A DNA stretch of 64,000 nt from Sordaria brevicollis (lineage: Eukaryota > Ascomycota > Sordariomycetes > Sordariales > Sordariaceae): assembly GCA_033439795.1 (NCBI GenBank), contig JAUTDP010000005.1, positions 2,695,001 to 2,759,000 of the forward strand, written 5' to 3'. Below, piece after piece: positions 31,199 through 41,100 of this stretch. Position numbers and translations under genes: made by a program. Each line of letters starts with the position of its first letter. Positions within the stretch are counted from its first letter, which is position 1. Under the pieces are notes generated by a model. That model saw only the letters and a program-made list of their open reading frames with translations, was not told the DNA's origin and ran no database searches.

Positions 31199-31549
31199 TC
31201 AATTAACAAAGAACAGGATTGATCCTGTCTTTTCACATGGTTTATTCAACATACGCTTGTTGTCAAAGTACCTGTAGTCTTCCCTCATAACACCAACGAA
31301 AACCTGGCCCTTGCGAGCTAGTAGCAACCTGTATCCTAGTGGAAGTGGAATAACGACTTTTAGCCATGAAGAGTGAGCGGGAGGTAGCTTGCCGTCTTCG
31401 AGCGACTTGATCACAGTCTTCCAGAGGACCATGGACTCAGGGGCGCGTAACTCAGCAACGAGGGCGTCAGAAAGTTGTGTAACTGGCTCGTAGTTGGGTT
31501 GGATCTCAGACCCTTGAGCTTTGTGGGACTTGGTCTCGGGGAGTTTCAT
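31199..31549 (-). CDS. Short family A relative, truncated core
   Basis: 116 residues from the ATG at 31549 (MKLPETKSHK). An in-frame ATG at 31618 would add 23 residues, but a GTTGGTGATG element lies in that stretch, which favours 31549. MVLWKTVIKSLEDGKLPP (40-57) and SWLKVVIPLPLG (61-72) align with WNEAITSLMNGRIP and WP..LFP.. of the gene at 9589. It lacks the GFRLGYA, ARKLC and PF..GM motifs. It is either a gene fragment left by duplication or a short version; expression cannot be judged. Confidence 0.5.
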   Translation of the reverse strand: MKLPETKSHKAQGSEIQPNYEPVTQLSDALVAELRAPESMVLWKTVIKSLEDGKLPPAHSSWLKVVIPLPLGYRLLLARKGQVFVGVMREDYRYFDNKRMLNKPCEKTGSILFFVN

Positions 31550-32044
31550 GGTGTAGGGGGAATAGAGGTATGTGTCAAGCATCACCAACCAACCTCTAAA
31601 GTGGCCGGAAGTGGGCATTTATGCCCGGGTTCAGTTCTTCCACTTTCTAGTCACGCAAGTGTTGTCCCAACAATAATACGACGTATCCTCTTTCAAGAGC
31701 GGCAGTCACGGAGATTCTCAATTTGTGAAATCATCCAACGAACGGAACAACCGCATCGAAAGAAACTAGATCAACCAACTAGCATCAGGTGCCCTGAAAA
31801 GTTCCCGCCTCTCACCCTCTGCCGTGTGTTACTACAAAACATTGCTTCCTTCGCTCCTTCCCGTTCTCTCAGCAAGCTCTTGGCAATCTTCAAATCCCCA
31901 TTCTGTGACGCTGCTTCCTTTTCTCTATGTTTCCCCCCTCTTTGCTCCTTCCTCCTCACTCCTCGAGATGTTCAAGTACCCCTCCTTGCCCCTCCATGAC
32001 GGTTCCCCTCCCGCATGAGAATTTAAGACCGGGGGAGTCACAAC
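31550..32044. other. Intergenic, no further gene
   Basis: Promoter of the short family A relative, with CATCACCAAC at 31580-31589, and the 3' flank of the peptide gene. The plus-strand frames are T/C-rich shadows. Confidence 0.5.
31580..31589 (-). promoter_or_regulatory. GTTGGTGATG element
   Basis: Exact element on the minus strand, 31 bp before the ATG at 31549; it may lie in the leader rather than the promoter. Confidence 0.35.
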
Positions 32045-32303
32045 CTAGTAACACATCTTCGAAATTTGGCAACGGGGATCTGCTTCCGCCTCGCGCTTCT
32101 TGACTTCCTCTTGCGAAGCGGTGGAGGAGATGTCGCGGGCTTCAACGGCGATGGCGTCGGTGCGCTTCTCGACTGAGACTTTAGGTATGGAGTGACAAGG
32201 TCAGTTACAGAGAGTGTGGGAGCCGGGATATGGACAACACACCAGCTGGGGCAGCGGCCACGATGGCGACGAAAAGGGAGATGAGGAGAGTGGTGGGCTT
32301 CAT
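32045..32303 (-). CDS. Kex2/Ste13-type secreted peptide precursor, pheromone-like layout
   Basis: Two exons, 32303-32243 and 32172-32045, encode 62 residues. The intron has donor GTGTGT, a CTGTAACTGAC branch region and acceptor TCTCAG; an AAG acceptor six bases earlier keeps the frame. The product begins with a signal peptide (MKPTTLLISLFVAIVAAAPA). Then come VEKR, a 23-residue spacer ending in KKR, an EAEA run and the terminal DPRCQISKMCY. KR is the Kex2 cleavage signal, and EAEA is the Ste13-type dipeptidyl trimming signal of fungal alpha-type pheromone precursors. The last 11 residues have two cysteines (C-x5-C) near the end, similar in layout to Sordariomycete pheromones (W-C-x6-C-W) but different in sequence. 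Only one copy of the peptide is present. Function as pheromone, signal or antimicrobial is inference. Confidence 0.6.
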
Positions 32304-33253
32304 TGTGGTCTGGCGAAGGTAGATTTGGGTTCTTCGGTGTGCAGTGAGGCACTTGTTGTCGATGAGCTGGGTTTATGAAGATGATGGTGATGAAGGATCT
32401 TAGTGCTACGAAGACGAGGAGGACGAGAGGCTCTTATACTTCTTGCGTCCTCTTCTTCATCTTCCCCGCTCTCCAAATCTCATTCTGCCTGCCTTGTCTC
32501 CCAAATCTTGACGTTCACCCATCTCTCCCTCATTTCCACAATTGCCTTGACGCCTGGAGAGATGGAGATGAGTTCTAGCCGCGGCCCCCATTGTCAGTTC
32601 AGCATATGGGAGCAGGCCAACCAGATCCAGTTTTCAAGCCAAGGCAGGCTTCACCACAGCAAGACTCCCTCGACCGTTCAGCCTCTCAGCCGCCAAGACG
32701 ACGGGTCAAAACGCCATTTGGGGTTGTCAACGAATCATCGTGAACAACCAAGTAGGTGCCGCTCGAGGCGTTTGTGGGACTTACTCATCAAGGCGGGAAC
32801 TTCCACTTCCAATCTTACCCTGAACCAATGATTGCGAGGATCTAGGCTTTAGTAACAAACTTTGCCTTCTATACACTTTACGTGGTTGGGAAGACTCAAA
32901 TAGCTCGATCATGGAGATTTAAACATTCTTGGCTGGTGCCGTGCATTGCCTCAAGCGGACATACTTTGGGGTATTGGGCTATCAGTTGACGTGCGTAGGC
33001 GCCTGAAGCGTGTGAAACACTTGTCGACTTTGTCCCCAGCTTTTACCAAAAGCCCATCACTGCATGCATTCATTGGTAACCAAAATTTAAAAATCTTACA
33101 CCATGCCATTATTGCTTGCATCCATACGTCGCGCATGTCTATTGTGTGCTTTGTTTCGTCGCCTGGACGAGACGTGGTAAAATTGGATACTTGCATCCGG
33201 CGCGTTGTTCGACTTAAGGTGATGCACAAATCAAAATATGCATCAAATAACAT
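32304..33253. other. Intergenic; peptide gene promoter and tRNA upstream region
   Basis: TATA-like TATAAGAG lies on the minus strand at 32438-32431. No other gene supported. Confidence 0.45.
32431..32438 (-). promoter_or_regulatory. TATA-like box TATAAGAG
   Basis: 128 bp upstream of the peptide precursor ATG at 32303, on the same strand. Confidence 0.4.
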
Positions 33254-33327
33254 GGTCCGATGGTGTAGTTGGTTATCACGTCAGTCTAACACACTGAAGG
33301 TCCCCAGATCGAGCCTGGGTCGGATCA
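33254..33327 (+). tRNA. tRNA-Val (anticodon AAC)
   Basis: The 74-nt cloverleaf folds cleanly. The acceptor GGTCCGA pairs with TCGGATC (one G-T pair) and is followed by A73. The D-arm region GTGTAGTTGGTTATCAC is the usual A box. Anticodon stem TCAGT/ACTGA encloses loop CTAACAC with AAC at 34-36, and T stem CCCAG/CTGGG encloses ATCGAGC (B box). There is no intron. T-runs at 33333-33336 and 33341-33347 provide a pol III terminator. A34 would be read as inosine to decode GUU/GUC/GUA. Confidence 0.95.
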
Positions 33328-33401
33328 TTTCCTTTTGCAATTTTTTTGGCTGGAATCTAGATGCTGTCTCCACTTTGGTCCGTCTCAAGATGTCAAATCA
33401 T

Positions 33402-33434
<33 letters not shown>

Positions 33435-35139
33435 CGCAATGTTTTGTTGTATTCACATGCCAATGACGTGAGGCGGAAGGAGCCGTGTCGCAAGATGACA
33501 TGCATGCAGAAGGATAGCCCTACAAGCCAGCCTCTAGGGTAGTGATTCGAGCCGCGATATCGGTTTTACTCATCACTAGCGCTGACTGGTAGTTCATGAT
33601 CTCAGTAAGCAATTTACAGAATCTTTTGTCCGGCAGCCAATGTTGACGGTCGACGCAATGCAATTTGGTTCGACTTGATACCAAATGCGGCCCAGACGAG
33701 CCAGTATAGCTCTCTCTTCGAAGTTCTCATTTGAACAAATGAAGTGATACGCCGATAGCGACTTGTTTCCAGAGACAATGTCTCGAGACTCTCGAGAGCT
33801 CTCCGCTGTTGAAGAGTAGTCTTGGGATACTTCCCCGTATTGTTTGTGACGAGGTTGTGTTCTTTGCTTCCACCGCAAAAACACATGGATGGCTTACAAG
33901 CTGCAGCTATGGGCTGACAGCAGTCTTGTTGCGAAGACAGGAGGTGAGGACGTAGGTAGAAGACGGTGTACTCGTGGATGCCATGTTTATAGGCATTGTG
34001 ATTATGCGGCGATCATGCGGGAGCGCTGCATTTGTTGATGCATCATGTGTGCGTCGCGCGGTGATATGGACTTTGATACTCCTCAATAATCCCTGTGATT
34101 AAGCTGTTCGTTAGCAGTGGAAGCCCAGAATGGTAGGAAAGAACCCCAGATCGTAATGCTCAGAACACCAGAGGGGAGTGGATGACAGTCGAAGATGCCA
34201 CTCGGCAAGAAGTAAATATCCAAATGTCTTCAATGTCGTTGTAGGAGAAGTCTTTGCTCGCCTGATGCTTTGCGGAATAACTTTTAGTCGCGAAAGAGAA
34301 CTGATGCCAAAACAGCAGGAACGGCCGCTCTCTCCCAGCCATGCGAGCGCCATCACGTCCAACAAAGTTATTTTCCACGGTAGCCCAGAATCGTCCGATG
34401 CAAATTGCTGTGGTGTAGCGCGGCCGAGATTTTGCAAGCGCGAAGAAGAGTTGGCATAGGGGATAAAGCGATCGAAGTCGAGCATGGTGTCCATCGTATT
34501 GACAAGTTTGTTGCAACAAGGAAGGCTGGTAGTCGTGCCAGAGAACAATGACGGCATACGCATTCTAGGATCGAGAGCGCAAGATGTCCAGGTCCGAGAC
34601 TCAGAGACCCGGAAAGGCAATGCGCCCATGGCCGAATCACTGGCTTGAACCGCCCTGATACATATCTTCCTTGCCTCGCTCTTATCACTGATTAATGATC
34701 ATAGGGATCTTGTGTTATCGAGGTAAAGGTTGCAATCTGACATGCCGGCATCGCAAGCGAGCTGAGCCGTAAGTGTAACCACGAAGACTTTTTGCCGCTT
34801 CGGGATATGTAAGCTGCAAGGGCCCTTTGCGGCTCTGTCGCGATACAACTTCGGAAGTACGACGTTGGCGGGGTTGAAGACGTCGGCGATATATCAGTTT
34901 CGAACGGTCCAAATGTCCTCGCGAGGAATGTGCCTTGTTTCTTTCCCAATCCTGAACATCGGTTTTTGTCAGCATCAACTGCTGATCACAATTTCATTGT
35001 CCAACAAAGAGCACCGGAAATCAACCAATACCTTGACGCACGATCAAACTCCTCGCTGTCCACCAGCGACGGCAAGCAAGCACTCACGACCCATTCCTGC
35101 TAGAAAAAGAGTGCAGTGCAGCTGCAACTCACAGTGATC
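33328..35139. other. Intergenic, 1.8 kb, no supported gene
   Basis: It holds the tRNA terminator and a 29-nt T-run at 33404-33432. Overlapping frames occur on the minus strand at about 33.6-33.9 and 34.1-34.7 kb. The longest (172 codons, 34111-34629) has no recognisable motif and a Ser/Leu-rich, random-looking composition, so I do not call it. Confidence 0.45.
33404..33432. repeat. Poly-T tract (29 nt)
   Basis: Uninterrupted T-run about 75 bp downstream of the tRNA; on the other strand it could be the poly-A of an old retroposed sequence, but no such body was recognised. Confidence 0.9.
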
Positions 35140-35802
35140 ATGCGACCCAAAATCCTCATGATCCACGGCGGTGGCACCACGGCCGACATATTTCGCATCC
35201 AAGCACGCAAGCTCGACGCTGCCCTCTCGCAGTTCTTTGACTTGCATTACGTCTCTGCGCCCATCGAATGTCCCGCGGGGCCAGGAGTTCTCCCCTTCTT
35301 CGCCGGCATGGACCCCTTCCTGAAGTGGATGCACGACCAGCCGCCCGATCTCGAGGATCTCGACACGTTTCCAGCTCTTGACGATATGCTCGAAGTATTC
35401 CACACCGAAGGCCCGTTCGACGGTGTTGTCGCCTTCTCACAAGGCGCGAAGGCAGCGCTGCATCTCTTGCGGCATCTCGAGCGGGAGAGAGGAGGAGAGA
35501 AAGCGGTCGATTTTGTCATCACGGTGTGTCCGACCTGCCCGTTTCAGGGGATCAAAGACCCGAAGGATCGACGGAGCCCGTACGCGAAGGCGTGTCTCGA
35601 GTTGGGCAAAGTGCAGACGGAGAGCATCCATGTACTGGCGAGCGGTGATCCGTATAACTACGAGAGCGAGTCGATGATCGATTTCTTTGAGCCGTCGGCG
35701 AGGAAGGTATTCAGGATCGAGGGCGGGCACCACATGCCGATGGATGATGGGTTCAACATGAAGCTGGCGGCGATGGCGGCGAGGATTTACAACGGGATAT
35801 GA
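35140..35802 (+). CDS. FSH1-type serine hydrolase
   Basis: Single exon, 220 residues from the ATG at 35140 (MRPKILMIHGGG); an in-frame ATG 24 bases upstream is less likely. It belongs to the fungal FSH1 serine hydrolase family (alpha/beta fold), which includes yeast Fsh1-3 and thioesterase-like partners of polyketide synthases. Visible motifs: MIHGGGTTADIFRIQ oxyanion region, nucleophile S100 in VVAFSQGAKAA, acid residue in LASGDPYN, and His in GGHHMPMD. No secretion signal, so cytosolic. No secondary-metabolism genes lie next to it, so the substrate is unknown. Confidence 0.88.
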   Translation: MRPKILMIHGGGTTADIFRIQARKLDAALSQFFDLHYVSAPIECPAGPGVLPFFAGMDPFLKWMHDQPPDLEDLDTFPALDDMLEVFHTEGPFDGVVAFSQGAKAALHLLRHLERERGGEKAVDFVITVCPTCPFQGIKDPKDRRSPYAKACLELGKVQTESIHVLASGDPYNYESESMIDFFEPSARKVFRIEGGHHMPMDDGFNMKLAAMAARIYNGI

Positions 35803-37805
35803 TCGGTCGTGGGCTTCATGGAATTTCGGGTGTCGCGTCAAAGGTGGTAGTATCGAATTCTGCTATGCTATGGGTCGAGGCTTTGTCGGACTGCTGTTGC
35901 CCAGGGGAATCGTGTATCTTTCGTACCTGGAGGAATCTTGTGTCAGATAGGATCACAAGCAGCTGTCAAATCATAAGCTATTGGCGTTATCGTTCAAGGG
36001 TGATATTGAAGTATAGGAGAGCGGACTCGAACGGTGAGGGACAGGCTGGCGACAGCGCGAAAGTTGTGATGACGTAATGATGAGAACGAGCTCACGCGCC
36101 GTGGTCGGTCAATCCGACAGCTAGCAACTGACTGCCAAAGCGGTTCACGGCGTCGCGTTTACGGACACGGTATACCAACCGCATCGTTCCAGCCGTGGAG
36201 GATTATCTGGATGGGTGGTCGAAGGGCTCAATCGGGTACGGCAGGTATCGTGGAGGAGGGGCAACGAGGAAGAGGTGAGGCGGGCAACATTGGACAAGCG
36301 GGGCAACTTACAATCAAGTTGCCGTGACGATCGGTGTAAGCGGCCCCTGGCTTTACAGCGGCAACGCTCGTTATCCCAAACAAAATGTGGAAATCAAGCT
36401 ATTCAGAATGATTTTGTCGTTTCTCCGTGACAAGGAAAGAAAGAATTTGGGAATCACAGGATGGGCCGCAGGCCGTGTTGTGAGTGCTGGAAGGAGCGTT
36501 GGTCTTCCGGGGAAAATTGGGGTAGGTGCGGGGTAAGACCGAGGGTGGTTGTTACCGCTGCGGTACCGTAACATTGAGAGCAGCAGGTCGCTACGGAGGA
36601 AAAGTTGCGCAGAAGATGTATCAATCAGATGGAATGTATGTGTGTAAGAGAGGTGATACCATTAATATGAACTTTGTTTCGCAGGATGGAAAGCTTTTCA
36701 TTCCCGGCATTGCTTGAAAACTGTTGGTGTAGGCCAAAATGGCTGTCGGCGAGGCGTCGGGACAATTTTACGCGCTGAGCACGCTTACATGTATCTTACG
36801 ATACCAATATCACTTGCCTGCAATCTCCCTCTGCGCTCTTCCCTTTTGAGGTGCAGACTGTCGGGTGCGTCGGGGCCGACTCCCATTATGCCCGGAGCTG
36901 CAGCTACAAGTAGAGGTAGAGGTAGGTATGATGGGGTGAAGACAGGATGTTCTTCGATCCTTCCATTTGCTCATGACTAGGTACTTTCCACTTGTTGCTT
37001 TGTAAAAAAATCGATCTTCGCCGAGTCGACTGTTCGTTTCCCTCGTTCATTTGCGCGCTGGTCATTTCTTCTCTTGCACTCTCCGCTCGACCCCGGGCCA
37101 ACTTGTCAAATCCACCTGCTACAATCCAGCTTTTTCCCAAACACCTCCAGCCGTGTCTGTTGTCTTCGGGTCAGTTTTTTTCTTCCGTCCGATATCTCTT
37201 CCTCAGGTAGTCGTCTACCTCCATCACGGTCCTCCTTCTCGCCCGCCGTGAAAACATACTTTTTGCTCCGTTGACTTCATCAACTCATTTCACAAAGACC
37301 CTCTTCTCCTTCCATATTTCAACCCGGGACCAGATAGTCAGATACTCTCCCCACGGCCGGCCTCTCTGTCATTAGGACGAGAAGAACACGACGACAGACC
37401 TCAGCCACGGCAGCGGGACGCATGGTTCTACCGGATTTGGCTTACTGGCCGCTGTCGTGAAGTTTTTCCATTAACATTTTGGCTGTGCGTTACCGCGTTG
37501 TGATGATGATCAGTGCTAATCCAGATCTTCAAGCATCTAGGTACCTAGTCATCGGCCAGCTGTTTTTGTTGCACAAACTGGCTACGCCGGCCTTCTACAA
37601 GTTCCACATGCTTATCGCACCTTCACGGCTGCATCAGAGGAGAAATTTCAGCCTGAAAGCATGATGGCTACAGCAAGGGCCCCCATCAAAGGGACCAAAG
37701 TTCACCTCAATATTCATCTCCATCTTACCAGCCATTCCTCATTCAGGCAATCCCGTCATAAAGTGGCGAGCGCCCAGCCAACTTGTGCTAGACTGCTCCA
37801 ATGCA
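35803..37805. other. Intergenic up to the retrotransposon, no supported gene
   Basis: Two kilobases of normal base composition without a conserved frame. A CT-rich stretch at about 37.05-37.30 kb resembles a gene leader. The 7-kb element downstream may have separated it from its former target sequence. Confidence 0.45.
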
Positions 37806-37810
37806 CGCAG
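37806..37810. repeat. Target site duplication CGCAG (left)
   Basis: CGCAG directly before the left LTR is repeated at 45066-45070 directly after the right LTR, giving the 5-bp duplication expected of Ty3/Gypsy integration. Confidence 0.85.
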
Positions 37811-38116
37811 TATCACAGGCCTAGCCGTAACTGCACGTAATTAGCATATTGCCATCACGTACTTATACTCGTATAGTAGTCGCTTCCTAAAACGTACCAC
37901 TATACTCGGGATAGTCCCGCCCGTACGGGATATTATATTACTACTCACCGCCTATACGGTTAGGGTTACTTAACCGCGCGTAACCAACGCGTTCCCGTCG
38001 CGCCCTATAAAGGGCGGGCCTCCTATATATACTTTCTTCCTTTCCTCTTTCTTCCTTTATATAATTATATATATTTATATCTATTATTTACTTTTATATT
38101 AATTATCTTTATAATA
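37811..38116 (+). repeat. 5' LTR, 306 bp, RIP-mutated
   Basis: Aligns base for base with 44760-45065 without an indel. It starts TATCAC, and the right LTR ends GTGATA, a perfect 6-bp inverted repeat. Both are likely RIP products of canonical TG..CA ends. The left half keeps C and G, whereas the right half is almost pure A/T. A shared GC-rich core, CGTCGCGCCCTATAAAGGGC, is intact in both LTRs and includes a TATAAA promoter box. Confidence 0.92.
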
Positions 38117-41100
38117 ATTAATTATACTTTTAAAATAATGCGTTTACGCGTAATTTCATTTTATTTAAAATAAATCGCCTACTTCCCGCTCGCTATATAC
38201 GAGCCGTCGAATTAACGTATTTCCTTTATTATTAAATCCTTTTATTCGATTAAATAAAGGAGGGTTTCTATATTTAATAAATAAGAAGATTTATAACGAT
38301 TAAGCGATTTTAATTATACCGCTCTCTATATTTTATAATAGTAATAGCGACCCTATAGTTTTTTCTTTTAATATTACGTCGAATATTCTCTTTAATACTC
38401 CGGCTTTTAATACTAACCTTATTAATCCTAATAATACTATTATTTTAAAAGCTTTATATAATATTACTAATAATAATAATAATTTAATTCTTAACGTTAA
38501 TATCGCCTACGCCGCCCTTTACAAATTTACTTCCAACGAAAATATTAAAGAGATTTTTATAGACTTTAACGACGACGAAAAGCTTCGTTTCATCCTTTAC
38601 GATTATTTCGATTGCGCCTCCTTAATTATTAAAGAAGCCGCTTTCGCGTTTATTATTTAATTATTTAACCGCGTTTATTAATATTTTTATAACAATTACG
38701 TATTTATTCGCAATTAGAATAATAATTTTATTAATTAATTCGATATAATTTTTATCGACTTTAGAAATTTTTAAACGTCGTACGCTATTCTTTAAAAGGA
38801 ATACTCCGACTTTAAAATTTAATATAATAAATTTAATACCTAAACCGCCGCTATATTTTCTAACCCCAATAACCCTAACCCTACTATTCCGGGTATTAAT
38901 AATATTTATAAATAAATAGTTATTAACCCTCCCGTTTTTACCGGTTTCGAAAAGGACCCTACTAAATATATTTATATTTTCCGCTTTTAGCGTATAATTA
39001 TTTAAACCTAATAAATTTACAACCCAATATTATTTTAGGACGAGTATTAAAAGATTTTGCGTATAATTATATTATTCGGCCCCGACTTTAAATCTAATAT
39101 TAACGATTTTATTAAAATTATTATAATCGAAAATAATAAAGACGTTTAAAAATAAAAGACGGGCGCCGAATTTATATAATATTTAATTAAACGTTTCGAA
39201 ATAATTAATATTAAATAGGATATTTAATATCGTTTAACCGAATATTATTAATTTAATAAAAATTTTACCGATTTCGAAATAGAATTAACGTTTTTAATAA
39301 TTATTTGCAACTTAATTAAAACCTAAAAGGTCGAATACCTAAGGAATAAAGTCTTTAAACGTATTCGTAACGCCGGCGCTTATTATAAACCCTTTATTAA
39401 TAATACTTAGGATAAATAATTAGAAATATATTATAAAATTATTTACATTTAGGATAATACTAATTACTACGCCCGTATAACCCGTAATATTTTTAGTAGC
39501 GCTTTTAATAATAACGTTAATACTAATTCCGGTAGCAATTTTAACTCCGTTATTAGTAGTTTTAATTCCGCTTTTAACCTTAATAACCGTACCGTTAATT
39601 AAAGCGGTAATAAAATAGATTTCGACGCTATTAACCTTATTAATATTATTTATCCTAATATATTAGATTAATATATATATAATAGCCTCTATCGTCGTTG
39701 CGGCTAGTCCGGCTACTTAATTAAAAATTACCTTCGTTCCGTTAATTATAATCTTTAAGGCCCTATTAATAAAAATAACTATTGTAATAGTAATTATAAT
39801 CGTAATAGGAATAATAATAATAATAATAATAATACCGTTAATATTCGTAGCGTTAACGCCCTTGCTATTAACCCGGCTCCTACCCCGGTTATTAACCCAA
39901 TTCCTATTTAACCCGCTAAATAAATTATTAACGGCGAATATTATAACAATTAAGGAAATATTTAACCTTTATATATAATTACGTATAGAAGCCCGAATTA
40001 ATATTATTAAAGAAATAAATTTTAAATTATAAATTAAAGGATTTAGAAGAAATACGAATTTAATTTTTAAATAGTTCTATATTTTTAAATTTAATATTTT
40101 TATTATTTTACGTATATACCGGATCGTATAAAGATTATTATATTACTTTAATAAATAGCGGTTATTCTATTTACGCCTTTTTAAATTCTTTATTTATAAA
40201 AAAGAATAACCTTCCGCGTTTTAAATTTTTATAATTAAAAAAATTAATCCTTATTAATAAAATCGTTAAAAGTATTATTTTTAAAGGAATTTATACCCGA
40301 TTCCGTATTAATCTTTATACGGAAATTATTACCTTCTTCGTTTATAATATTTTTAAAAATTATTCTATTATTTTCGGCTTCCTATAAATATAATATTATT
40401 AGTTTAAAATTAATTATAATAATTATACTATTTATTTTATTTAATATTACGGTCGTTACTTCCCTTTAGATTTTTCTAATAAATAAATTATTATATTTAG
40501 AAATTTTATTAATCGCGTTATAATAATAATTATTCATTTACTATTACGATTAAATACCCTAATTTTGACCCTACTGCCGCTTCCGCTCCTTAAATCCTTT
40601 AAAATAATTTTACAATTAGAATCCGCTTTTTAAATTACCCTACGAATAATACCGATCCTTAAATTATTATTTTCCTCCCTAATTTTTAAAAATAAATTTA
40701 CCCTAATTCCTTTTTTAATCCTTAAGGTTAAATAATATAATAATTCTCCGCGTTATATTAATAACCTTGTAAAAGCTTTAATCGCTAATCGAATCGGGAT
40801 TAAAATATAAAGAATTTCTAATACGGCCGCCTTTTTTATTAGAATTAAAAGCCTTACGGTTTACGAATTATATATTCGTTTAAATAGTTATTATATTTCT
40901 ATTAGAACGGTACGCCTGATACGATTATAACGTTTTATATACGTTAATAACGCGTTTAATACGGCCGATATTAAAAAATTTAACGCTATTACGTTTAATT
41001 ATATATACGAAAAATAGAATTTTAAGCCCTTAATTATTAATTACGCCGCGTTAAAATGGTTATTTATAATTTCGGAATTAATGGACGTCGAAGAATTAAT

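Noticed and set aside
33404..33432. Poly-T run as evidence of a processed retrogene
   Set aside because: No gene-like body or target duplication beside it; simple T-runs are common in this DNA.
34111..34629. 172-codon minus-strand frame, plus overlapping frames on both strands
   Set aside because: No motif, residue use close to random, and competing frames of similar length in the same place.
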